Below, one piece after another: positions 7,904-15,904 of a stretch of DNA of 64,000 nucleotides (positions are counted from its first letter, which is position 1; the number at the start of each line of letters is the position of its first letter). The stretch is from Paenibacillus sp. SYP-B3998 (lineage in GTDB: Bacteria; Bacillota; Bacilli; Paenibacillales; NBRC-103111): positions 1-64,000 of the forward strand of contig NZ_JAAIKC010000013.1 of NCBI RefSeq assembly GCF_010820665.1. The letters run 5' to 3'. The notes beneath the pieces were generated by a model. The model was not told where the DNA came from. It searched no databases and worked only from the letters and a program-made list of their open reading frames with translations. The position numbers and the translations under genes were made by a program.

Positions 7904-9307
7904 ATGAAAAAAATAATGTTCATTTTAATTAGTTGTATGATGATGTTTGCAGTCACAGCTTGCCAAAGCAGTAATAGCGGTGGGGGAACCAGTGAAGTCA
8001 ATGGAGGAACAGCACAGCCAGTAAATGAGAATAAGATCGAAAAAGAACAAACGAACAATGCGAACTTGACCACCGAAACACCTCAATCAAAAGGTGGGAA
8101 AAAAACCATTGTTTTCTCGACACATTATGAGTACGATTCATTGAATGAGGCCAAGAAGAAGTATGAAGCGGCACATCCGAATATCGAAATCAAGCTTAAT
8201 TATATCCCATCGGTAGATGGTGAGAAGGGAAAGGAATACTCGGATAATTTCATTAAAAAGACGAACACAGAGCTATTATCCGGGAATGGACCGGATATGG
8301 TTATAATGGACCACCTGCCTATGGGGAACTATGTGAATAAGAAAATTCTTGCTAATTTGAGTGAAATGATGGAGAAGGACCCAACGTTCAAGAAAGATCA
8401 ATATTTCAATAACATTTTGGAAGGCAGCAAGCTTAATGGCAGCATCTATGGGCTACCGCTCAGATTTTTCGTGTATGGCCTCGCTGGGGACGAAGAAGCA
8501 ATCGCGAAAACAGGAATAAAATTCGACGACCAGAATTGGAGCTGGAGTCAGTTTAACGAGTTGGCCAAGGGGTTGGTGAAAAAAGGGGATCGTCAATCTG
8601 CGCTTTTTGGCAATCGGGAAGATTTCTTGAACGAAATGGTGCAAGATAATACCGCCATGTTTGTGGATCAAGCGAACCGGAAGGCCAACTTTCAGTCCGA
8701 GCCCTTTATTCAATTATTGAATCAAGTAAAGAAGATGTTCGATGACAAGGTGGTTACGGAGAGGCCAACTAAAGTTTATTTTGTGCCAGCTCAGATTAAT
8801 TCGCCAGCAGATTATATACTTTCTTTAAGGGAATATTTTGATAAACCAAAATTATACACCAAACCAAATGTAGGTGGACAGAAGGTCGGCAATTATTACA
8901 GAGCTTATAATACGATCGGCATCAATGAGAAATCAGCTGTAAAGAAGGAAGCATGGGAGTTCTTGAAATTTCTTTTGTCCGAAGATTTACGTCCTGCAGC
9001 TAATAAAACCGGCTTTCCACTCAATAAAGCCGAATATGACAGGCAAGTAAAGCAATTGATAAAAGACGGTAGTGTTAAGGCTCATGAAGAGGGGCCATTA
9101 AAAGGAAAGACGATCAAGGTGACGGAAGCGGATATTCAAGGACTGGATAAGTATATCTCCGGTGCGATCTATCCTGTAGAATTCAAGCCTACTAAGATCC
9201 AAGAGATCATTTCTAACGAGTCCAAAGCTTTTTTTAGCGGACAAAAATCTGCCGAAGATGTGGCCAAGCTGATTCAAAACAGGGTTACGACTTATTTGAA
9301 TGAATAA
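7904..9307 (+). CDS. Sugar-type ABC transporter substrate-binding lipoprotein (family 1)
   Basis: A 467-residue lipoprotein with lipobox AVTAC (C20), a low-complexity G/N/E/T linker to about residue 60, then an extracellular solute-binding family 1 domain (start KTIVFSTHYEYDSLNEAKKK; GNGPDMVIMDH). It should deliver a sugar, oligosaccharide or related solute to the two permeases that follow. The ribosome site GAGGGAG lies 8 bases before ATG. No ATP-binding subunit is in the operon; such importers often share a common MsmX-type ATPase. Substrate unknown. Confidence 0.85.
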   Translation: MKKIMFILISCMMMFAVTACQSSNSGGGTSEVNGGTAQPVNENKIEKEQTNNANLTTETPQSKGGKKTIVFSTHYEYDSLNEAKKKYEAAHPNIEIKLNYIPSVDGEKGKEYSDNFIKKTNTELLSGNGPDMVIMDHLPMGNYVNKKILANLSEMMEKDPTFKKDQYFNNILEGSKLNGSIYGLPLRFFVYGLAGDEEAIAKTGIKFDDQNWSWSQFNELAKGLVKKGDRQSALFGNREDFLNEMVQDNTAMFVDQANRKANFQSEPFIQLLNQVKKMFDDKVVTERPTKVYFVPAQINSPADYILSLREYFDKPKLYTKPNVGGQKVGNYYRAYNTIGINEKSAVKKEAWEFLKFLLSEDLRPAANKTGFPLNKAEYDRQVKQLIKDGSVKAHEEGPLKGKTIKVTEADIQGLDKYISGAIYPVEFKPTKIQEIISNESKAFFSGQKSAEDVAKLIQNRVTTYLNE

Positions 9308-9365
9308 GAATCGGAATAGCATGGACAACGTTAAGGAGTGCGGCAGTATGAAGTGAGGTGCGAAC

Positions 9366-10238
9366 ATGAAAACTCCTGCATTATTGAAAAAAGAGACTGC
9401 ATGGGCCCTCTTGTTCCTTGCGCCGAGTGTGAGTGGATTCGCTCTTTTTTACGCTATACCGTTTATGATGGGACTTGTCTATTCATTTATGGATCGTACT
9501 ATCGACGGAACCTTCGTAGGCTGGGACAATTATCGAGAGCTGCTAGCAAGCGGCTCTTTTCGGAAGGCAGCATGGAACACCACGTTCTTTACGATCATTA
9601 GCGTGCCGCTGATGGTAGGGCTCTCATTGGGGCTGGCGCTTCTTCTGAATCAGAACGTCTATATTCGCCAATGGCTGAGAACGGCCTATATGTTGCCGCT
9701 TGTCGTGCCTGTCGCTTCGATTGTGATGATCTGGCAGATCGGGTTCGACTGGAACGGGACAGTCAACGCTTGGTTGCACAACTTAGGGATCGATCGGGTC
9801 GATTGGATGAAATCCGACTGGGCGATCATTGTCGTAATGGTTATCTATATATGGAAAAATATCGGGTACAATATGATTTTATTTTTAGCAGGGCTACAAA
9901 ATATTCCGGATAGCTACTATGAAATCGCAAATTTGGAGGGAGCGGGACACTTCACCAAATTGTTCAGGATCACTCTCGTCTATGTAATGCCGACGATGTT
10001 TTTTGTTGTTTTGATGTCGATCATCAATTCGTTCAAAGTGTTCCGGGAGACGTACTTGATGGCGGGCGATTATCCGCATGACAGCATTTATATGCTTCAA
10101 CATTATATGAACAATATGTTTATATCCCTTGATGTCCAGAAACTGACAGCAGCATCAAGCTTCATGGTCGGAAGTATCATGCTCATCGTATTGGGGCTAT
10201 ATATGCTGGAACGCCGGTTCAGGAATTTTATGGAATGA
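9366..10238 (+). CDS. Sugar ABC transporter permease (MalF/UgpA type)
   Basis: A 290-residue inner-membrane protein with about six membrane segments. The N-terminal LFLAPSVSGFALFYAIPF is the usual start of UgpA-type permeases, and the EAA loop (YEIANLEGAGHFTKLFRITL) that docks the ATPase lies at about residues 190-210. It pairs with the next gene as a heterodimeric channel. The start ATG follows AGGTGCGAAC by a short gap. Spacing in the operon is tight, with 18 bases to the next start. Confidence 0.9.
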   Translation: MKTPALLKKETAWALLFLAPSVSGFALFYAIPFMMGLVYSFMDRTIDGTFVGWDNYRELLASGSFRKAAWNTTFFTIISVPLMVGLSLGLALLLNQNVYIRQWLRTAYMLPLVVPVASIVMIWQIGFDWNGTVNAWLHNLGIDRVDWMKSDWAIIVVMVIYIWKNIGYNMILFLAGLQNIPDSYYEIANLEGAGHFTKLFRITLVYVMPTMFFVVLMSIINSFKVFRETYLMAGDYPHDSIYMLQHYMNNMFISLDVQKLTAASSFMVGSIMLIVLGLYMLERRFRNFME

Positions 10239-10256
10239 ACCCAGAGGGAGAAGTAC

Positions 10257-11135
10257 ATGTATAGGACTGTTTTATTACGAAAATATGCATTAACAATTGC
10301 ACTCATCTTCCTTGCTTTGGTGATACTGGCTCCGATTGTGATTACATTCACCAATTCATTCATGACGGAGCGTGAAATCGGTTTTAACTATAACCTAATC
10401 GGTACGATGGTCAGCGCAGATTCAGGTAAGCAGGATGAATTTATCAATTTGAAGCTCATACCTGATTGGGTATCATTTGCACAATATGAAACGTTGTTAA
10501 TACAATCCCCCAAGTTTTTATTCCTATTTTGGAATTCCGTGCTGTTGGTGGTTCCTATTGTTGCAGGACAAACAGTCGTAGCAGCGCTTGCCGCTTATGC
10601 ACTTGCCATGTTGCGTTTTCCTGGAAGAGATACTTTGTTTCTGATGTATATCATGGCCATGCTGATGCCGTTTCAAGTTACATTAGTCCCCAACTATATT
10701 ATCGCTGATCAGTTAGGCATTCTGAATCGTGCAGCTGCGATCATTTTACCAGGAATTTTCGCTACATATGGTGTATTTTTGCTGCGTCAGTTTTTGTTAC
10801 ATATTCCAAGCGCTTTAATTGAAGCAGCAAAATTGGACGGGGCAGGATATATGAGAACCTTCTTCTGGATTGTCCTTCCACTTGTGAAACCTGGAATAGC
10901 GGCATTAATTGTTTTGTTGTTTGTGGATTATTGGAATATGGTCGAGCAGCCACTCATTTTTCTAGATGATCCGTTTAAGTATCCACTATCCGTCTATTTG
11001 GCCCACATACAGGAGGGTGAGCGCGGTGTTAGTTTTGCTTCATCTTTACTTTATATGAGCCCAGTTCTACTATTGTTTCTCTACGCGGAATCTTATTTTA
11101 TCAAAGGAATTCAGTCATCAGGCATTAAGGGGTAG
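10257..11135 (+). CDS. Carbohydrate ABC transporter permease (MalG type)
   Basis: A 292-residue membrane protein with about six segments and an EAA loop (LIEAAKLDGAGYMRTFFWIV) at about residues 185-205. The insert between the first two segments (about 40-80) is the usual periplasmic loop. It forms the second half of the permease pair. It is followed after 11 bases by the adaptor gene, so it belongs to the same transcript. Confidence 0.9.
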   Translation: MYRTVLLRKYALTIALIFLALVILAPIVITFTNSFMTEREIGFNYNLIGTMVSADSGKQDEFINLKLIPDWVSFAQYETLLIQSPKFLFLFWNSVLLVVPIVAGQTVVAALAAYALAMLRFPGRDTLFLMYIMAMLMPFQVTLVPNYIIADQLGILNRAAAIILPGIFATYGVFLLRQFLLHIPSALIEAAKLDGAGYMRTFFWIVLPLVKPGIAALIVLLFVDYWNMVEQPLIFLDDPFKYPLSVYLAHIQEGERGVSFASSLLYMSPVLLLFLYAESYFIKGIQSSGIKG

Positions 11136-11146
11136 GGGGTTTAACG

Positions 11147-12289
11147 TTGGAACTGCAACTCGAAGAGACGGTAGAGTCTCGAAAAAAGCGGAAAATAAAG
11201 ATGATTGCAGGTATATTCTTCGGGCTATTAATTACGCTTACGTTATTTAGCAATACGCTGCAATCCATCACGCTGCCCAAGGTGCGGATTGAAAAGCCTG
11301 TCCAAGGTAGCCTTAACCATAATATCCAAGGGAGCGGTGTGCTGAAACCCTTGGATGAAGCTGAATTAAAGAGTGATATTGGTTGGAAAGTCAAGACCAT
11401 ACACGTCAAAAATGGAGATATCGTCGTAAAGGGTCAGGTACTGCTTACCTATGAAAGCAAAGCAGCAGAACGACAGATTCTGGATGAGAAAACCGCTCAT
11501 GAACAGCAAAAGTTACAGTTGGAAGGGTTATTTGCAGGTTACGTGGAGGCGAGCAAAGGTGGGGATTATGCCCTCATTAGCCGTTCGAAACGTGATGTTG
11601 AATCTCTGAAACTTGAGATGAGTGTCCGAGAACGCAAGATACAAGCCTTACAAGAAGACTTGCAGATTAATCGCCAAATCATTGCCCCTTTTGACGGCAT
11701 CATTACGAAGTTGAATGCGACCGAAGGGCTTTCTTCCGATGTTGGGAGCACAGTTGTTCGTCTATCCAATCATAACAAGGGATTCAGTTTGTCACTGCTG
11801 TTGACATCGGAACAAGCTGCACTTTTGCATGTTGGGGAAAAGATTGAAGTGGAAGTGAAGGACCCAGCAGTCCGAGTTGTAGAAGGCGAGATCGCGGAAA
11901 TTCAAGATACAGAATCAACCCAAACGGGTTCCGGAGCTAATCAAAATAACGTGGTGGTTTCTAAAAGTGTGCGGATTACTGTGCAGGATGAAGCATTAAG
12001 AGGAGCGGAACGCGCAGAGGTTAGAGTGAAAAAGTCTTCGTCAAAGGAAGATGTGATCCTCGTCTCCAATGCCGCAATCCACAGAGATCGCGGTGGAGAG
12101 TTTGTCTATGTGATTGAAGAGAGAAAGGGACCTCTTGGCAATGTTTTTCGTGTTCGCAAAACCTATATACAGATCGTAGACGCGAGCGAAAATGAAACAG
12201 CCGTGCAACAGGGCATTTTTCTATTAGATGAGGTCATCATCGAGAGCAGCGAACCTTTACAAGAGGGGAATCGCGTTCGATTGCAATAA
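11147..12289 (+). CDS. HlyD / RND-adaptor-like membrane fusion protein
   Basis: A 380-residue protein with one N-terminal membrane helix (about residues 18-38), a barrel-sandwich (lipoyl-like) half around VRIEKPVQGSLNHNIQGSG, a coiled-coil hairpin at about 100-165, the second lipoyl half (IIAPFDGIITKLNATEG) and a beta-barrel region to the end. Such adaptors usually join an exporter. Here it ends an operon of an importer-type ABC system and a deacetylase. The start is TTG at 11147, supported by AGGGGGT about 10 bases upstream; no other in-frame start has a ribosome site. Possibly it couples solute handling to export through a partner encoded elsewhere. Confidence 0.8.
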   Translation: MELQLEETVESRKKRKIKMIAGIFFGLLITLTLFSNTLQSITLPKVRIEKPVQGSLNHNIQGSGVLKPLDEAELKSDIGWKVKTIHVKNGDIVVKGQVLLTYESKAAERQILDEKTAHEQQKLQLEGLFAGYVEASKGGDYALISRSKRDVESLKLEMSVRERKIQALQEDLQINRQIIAPFDGIITKLNATEGLSSDVGSTVVRLSNHNKGFSLSLLLTSEQAALLHVGEKIEVEVKDPAVRVVEGEIAEIQDTESTQTGSGANQNNVVVSKSVRITVQDEALRGAERAEVRVKKSSSKEDVILVSNAAIHRDRGGEFVYVIEERKGPLGNVFRVRKTYIQIVDASENETAVQQGIFLLDEVIIESSEPLQEGNRVRLQ

Positions 12290-12424
12290 TAAATAACTCA
12301 GCTTTCTCACCTTAAAACGACGACGCGGTTATTCCGTCTAATTATGACAGCAAGTTGCTGGAACGGGCCTTCTTAAATTTGTTATGAATGCTATCCTGCA
12401 CATGTCAGCATGGACGTGAAGGAA

Positions 12425-12469
12425 GTGAAGGGCTGCCGCCTGGCAGCTCTTCACTCCGCTAACGGACAG
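12425..12469. repeat. Dispersed hairpin repeat, copy B
   Basis: GTGAAGGGCTGCC, loop, GGCAGCTCTTCAC, then TCCGCTAACGGACAGA. This is the same plan as copies A and C: hairpin with CTGCC/GGCAG tips, then ACTCCGCTAAC and a final CAG. It fills the intergenic stretch 12290-12538, where no gene is seen. Confidence 0.65.
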
Positions 12470-12538
12470 ATTGGCTCAATTAAAACAGTTCGCTCTTCCT
12501 TTGTTTGAGAGTGGTCGTTGTCATGCCTTTTTTTGCTG

Positions 12539-12594
12539 TTGACAAATGGAAAAAAATATTTTATTTTATATTGAACGGTTGATTCAATCAACCG
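12539..12594 (+). promoter_or_regulatory. Promoter and perfect 19-bp dyad (probable TetR operator)
   Basis: TTGACA at 12539-12544 with an AT-rich -10 (TATTTT at 12562-12567, 17-bp spacing). CGGTTGATTCAATCAACCG at 12576-12594 is a perfect 9-1-9 inverted repeat that would overlap the transcription start. The downstream operon contains a TetR gene, so autorepression is likely. Confidence 0.75.
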
Positions 12595-12618
12595 ATGTTG
12601 ATCGAGGAGTGATAACTC

Positions 12619-13668
12619 ATGATAAAGCATCCAATTATGCAGAAGGGTGATTTATGTTTAGTAACGGGGATAACTGGCTATTTGGCTTCCTGGATTGGAA
12701 AACATCTGATTGAAGAAGGATTTCAAGTAAGAGGAACTGTTCGGAAGCTCAGCAACGTTAATCAAATCGAGAAAATGAACGAGCTCCTTCCGGGAGTGGA
12801 GTTAGTCGAGGCGAATTTACTGAGTGAGGAGGGTTGGAAAGAGCCTGCTGAGGGGTGCAAGTGGGTTTTCCATGTAGCTAGTCCACAATTTAACGTCAAA
12901 GTTGATTTGGTAGAAACTGCAACCAAGGGAACTCAGCATGTAATGAATGCCGCTTTTCAGTCGGGAACTGTGCGGAAAATAGTCATCACAAGCTCTGAGG
13001 CTGCTATGGTTTTCGGACATCCGGCATCGAAACTTACTTTTAGTGAAGACGACTGGACAAATCCTAATGGAATAGCTGATTATTATCGCAGTAAGACCAT
13101 TGCGGAGAAGTTGGCATGGGATCTGGTTAAAGACCAGACACGAAATCCAAGGGGAGTAGAGCTCTCTAGTATTAATCCGTGTATCATATTTGGACCTTCT
13201 CTTCTTCCGGGTGTACGATTCAGTGTTGAAAATGTTAAGAATATAGCAGAAGGAAAGATGCCTATGCTGCCGGATATGGTTTTGCATTTCGTGGATGTTC
13301 GTGACTGCGCCCGTATGCATATCTGCATAATGAACAGTCCCAACACGAATGGAAACCGTTACCTTTCTTTTAGTGCGAAAGGAAGTTTTTCGGATATTGC
13401 TTCAGTCATTCACGATAATTATTCGGATCTAGGATTTGCGCCTTCCAAGAAAGTTATGCCAAAGTTTTTCATGTGGCCACTAAAGTTTTTTAATAAAGAA
13501 GTTGCCTCAGTATATCCTCGGATAGGGAAGGATATAGCTTATACATCCAAATACCCTAATGTTTATCAATACAAATATACCGCATTTTCCGATATTATAT
13601 GTGATACGATGGATTATCTCGTTGACAACAAGTTAATAAAGCCTAAGAGTGGTAATAATCGGATTTAA
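12619..13668 (+). CDS. NAD(P)-dependent epimerase/dihydroflavonol-4-reductase-like oxidoreductase (extended SDR)
   Basis: A 349-residue extended short-chain dehydrogenase. The Rossmann motif TGITGYLASWIG lies at about residues 17-28, a VRGTVR strand favours NADPH, and the catalytic region shows S132-S with YYRSKTIAEK (YxxxK) near 155-164. It is close to the dihydroflavonol reductase or aldehyde (methylglyoxal) reductase branch. The physiological substrate is unknown; a role in reducing toxic carbonyls is plausible. It is co-transcribed with a TetR gene 28 bases downstream. GAGGAG lies 8 bases before ATG. Confidence 0.85.
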   Translation: MIKHPIMQKGDLCLVTGITGYLASWIGKHLIEEGFQVRGTVRKLSNVNQIEKMNELLPGVELVEANLLSEEGWKEPAEGCKWVFHVASPQFNVKVDLVETATKGTQHVMNAAFQSGTVRKIVITSSEAAMVFGHPASKLTFSEDDWTNPNGIADYYRSKTIAEKLAWDLVKDQTRNPRGVELSSINPCIIFGPSLLPGVRFSVENVKNIAEGKMPMLPDMVLHFVDVRDCARMHICIMNSPNTNGNRYLSFSAKGSFSDIASVIHDNYSDLGFAPSKKVMPKFFMWPLKFFNKEVASVYPRIGKDIAYTSKYPNVYQYKYTAFSDIICDTMDYLVDNKLIKPKSGNNRI

Positions 13669-13695
13669 GACAAGATTCAAGGAGTGTGACTGTTA

Positions 13696-14289
13696 GTGCC
13701 CTTAAATGAAGAACAATTACAACAAATTCGTGATGAACGAAGAGATCAAATTTTGAAAGCAGGTCTTAAGGTCTTCGCAAGAAGGGGTTTAGTTGGAACG
13801 AAATTGAGCATGATCGCTACAGAAGCTCGCATCAGTCAAGGGCTTCTGTACCACTATTTTAAATCGAAAGATGAACTTTTCATTACACTTATAGAACAAG
13901 CACTTCAAGAATTAAAGAATGAGATGCAAAATGTTTATAAACTGCCTGGAAGCCCTCTAGAAAAATTAAGAAATTTAGTCCAGTTCGATGATGAAGGTCA
14001 GCTTTATTTTATGTTGATTCATCAAGTTCGTACCTCCGATGAAGTACCCGAGAAGGCGAAAGAATTAATAAAACAGTACTCCATGGAAACCTACGTCATT
14101 GATCAACTGGAATTGTTATTTATTGAAGGGCAGGAATTAGGTGAATTAGCGTCAGGCGATCCCCGAAAATTAATCTCCTGCTTTTTTACGGTTCTTTCTG
14201 CTCTGATGACATTGAACATTTCTGAAGATGGTGCTTATCAAATGCCGGAAGCCGATCTCATATTACGTATTGTAACAGGTCGCCCTTAG
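13696..14289 (+). CDS. TetR/AcrR family transcriptional regulator
   Basis: A 197-residue regulator with an N-terminal helix-turn-helix at about residues 15-60 (ISQGLLYHYFKSKDELF) and a helical ligand-binding domain. The start is GTG at 13696 behind CAAGGAGTG. It follows the reductase gene and probably represses both through the dyad at 12576-12594, released by the reductase substrate. Its 3' end overlaps by 32 bases the open frame of the truncated reverse-strand lipoprotein gene. Confidence 0.88.
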   Translation: MPLNEEQLQQIRDERRDQILKAGLKVFARRGLVGTKLSMIATEARISQGLLYHYFKSKDELFITLIEQALQELKNEMQNVYKLPGSPLEKLRNLVQFDDEGQLYFMLIHQVRTSDEVPEKAKELIKQYSMETYVIDQLELLFIEGQELGELASGDPRKLISCFFTVLSALMTLNISEDGAYQMPEADLILRIVTGRP

Positions 14290-14800
14290 GATGTTCTTGA
14301 GGCAAGTAAGCGGCGTTAGGTTGTTTGACGGTAATTCGCACTTGGTTTTTTCCGACGACTTCCGTTTTTTCTACAAACGTTTCTTTTCCCTCGACAAGCG
14401 TATTGCGGACAGGAGGATGTTTCAAATAATAGTGATAGGAAAACTTGACATCATCTGCTGTTAATTTTGTACCATCATGCCAGCGCACATTGTCACGTAT
14501 GGTAAACAAATAAGCTTTTCCATCGTTTTCGATTGTCCAATCGGTAGCCAACCACGGAACCAGGCCCTTCTCATCCTTTTCCTGGAGTCCATCAAACAGC
14601 AAATACATATTGCAGTAGCCCGGGCCTCGAGGGGAATGGGTATATGGAGACGGGATGCCATAGTCGCTTCCCGCCAACCGGATGATAAGCGGTGCAACGT
14701 TGCTTGCTGAAGGCTCAGTCGGAGCAGGCGCTTCTTCGAAACAAGCCGACAGCAGCAAAATAACACACAAAAACAGAGCGATGATCTTAACGGATTTCAA
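14258..14800 (-). pseudogene. Peptide/nickel-type ABC substrate-binding lipoprotein, truncated to its N-terminal third
   Basis: The product starts normally: signal peptide and lipobox LLSAC (C20), then an SBP family 5 (OppA/NikA) domain with LLFDGL, WATDW-like and TADDVKFSYHYYL motifs. Family members are about 500-600 residues; this one stops at 180. Similarity fades after ITVKQPNAAYL, and the end runs into the 3' end of the convergent tetR gene, so the remaining two thirds were deleted. It lies 16 bases after a methyltransferase gene on the same strand. Expression as a stub is possible; function is unlikely. Confidence 0.75.
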
Positions 14801-14816
14801 TCTGAATCACACCAGT

Positions 14817-15656
14817 CTATAGAGTCACAAGAATTTGGCCAAAGCGTGTCGCCGTCCGAATCGGCACCACATTGGGATACGTTTCGGCTATATAGCTTTG
14901 TACCTTTTGTTTCGTGTCGGTATGAATGGGGATACGGAAACCGGGCAACAATTGCATGATGTATGCCAACGCCTGCTCAGGCTCCATCGTATCCTCCCGC
15001 TTTTCTTCGAACACGCGAAAGTCGAATTGATATTGACGGGCATAGAGGAGATTCAACATGTATACGATATCCAAACGCATGGCTGGCTGTTCCCCGCCCA
15101 TCAGCAGCGGCCACAACTCACGGATGAGGTTGTGCTCTCGTTTTCCGGCAAATGTGCTCAAAAAGCAATACTTTCGGGCGCACTTTAGCGCTTTTTCGAG
15201 ATATTGCCAGCTGCTGATGGCTGGGATCATGGAGGCGAATACAAGATCAAATGCTTGGTTCCAGCCTTCGTGATCGACATTGATGTCTTCCAATAATGCC
15301 TCGATTGCATCGATGGTAACGCCGTGGCTGTGCGCATGTTGGTGTAGCAATTCGATCATGGACGAAGAAGGTTCAACAGCCGTCACCTGAGCGGAACGCA
15401 GGGCAAAGGGAACGGCAAAAGCTCCCGGGCCGGAACCGATGTCCAGTACCGTGGCGTCCTCAAAACGTACACCGAGCTGATCCAGCCACCCAATGACATG
15501 CTCTGTCCGTCTTTTACCCGCATTTCCGAGGGCATTCCCGGCAAAGGATTGAGCTCGGGAGTCCCACATTGTGATGGCTTGATCTCCATGTTGCTTATGC
15601 GTTTGTTGCCAGACTTGATCCCACGAGGACCAATCCGTAATGTCAAAAGTTGTCAT
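14817..15656 (-). CDS. Class I SAM-dependent methyltransferase
   Basis: A 279-residue protein if started at ATG 15656 (AAAGAGTG lies about 7 bases upstream; an in-frame GTG at 15665 is the alternative). Motif I, VLDIGSGPGAFAVPF, and the acidic TAVEPSS that holds the SAM ribose are clear at about residues 70-100. The C-terminal half has LLPGFRIPIHTDTKQK. Substrate unknown. It is co-directional with a peptide/metal-type binding lipoprotein, now truncated. In some metallophore-type loci a methyltransferase and a family 5 importer are paired, but no such link can be shown here. Confidence 0.8.
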   Translation of the reverse strand: MTTFDITDWSSWDQVWQQTHKQHGDQAITMWDSRAQSFAGNALGNAGKRRTEHVIGWLDQLGVRFEDATVLDIGSGPGAFAVPFALRSAQVTAVEPSSSMIELLHQHAHSHGVTIDAIEALLEDINVDHEGWNQAFDLVFASMIPAISSWQYLEKALKCARKYCFLSTFAGKREHNLIRELWPLLMGGEQPAMRLDIVYMLNLLYARQYQFDFRVFEEKREDTMEPEQALAYIMQLLPGFRIPIHTDTKQKVQSYIAETYPNVVPIRTATRFGQILVTL

Positions 15657-15754
15657 AATAATCACTCTTTTATTTTTTGTATTTTAATACCGTATTACGA
15701 GAATGGAGCTAATATTGTAATGACTCGAAAGGGCTGTTAGACCTCCGCCTTTCA

Positions 15755-15830
15755 AATGCCCCTATGGCTCCAGGCGCCAACTCATGAATACCAAGAACAG
15801 TGCAATTACCGAGAAGATAGTCCTAAATTT
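15755..15830 (-). pseudogene. 3'-end remnant of an MFS transporter gene
   Basis: The reverse frame gives RTIFSVIALFLVFMSWR then stop soon after. It aligns with GIILTVIAFSLVFMSRR at the end of the MFS gene 17275-18681. The match is also visible in DNA: about 40 of 49 bases agree between 15780-15829 and 17334-17382. Nothing else of the gene remains here. Confidence 0.6.
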
Positions 15831-15850
15831 GTAATGAACGAAATGATTGA

Positions 15851-15891
15851 AAAAGCACAGCGAGCGATACTGTGCAGGCTGTGCTTTTTTT
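15851..15891. terminator. Bidirectional terminator below trxB
   Basis: AAAAGCACAG (15851-15860) and CTGTGCTTTT (15879-15888) form a 10-bp stem with A-rich and T-rich flanks, so it can act on both strands. It lies 14 bases after the reverse-strand trxB stop. Confidence 0.8.
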
Positions 15892-15904
15892 GGCGAACCC
15901 GCAC

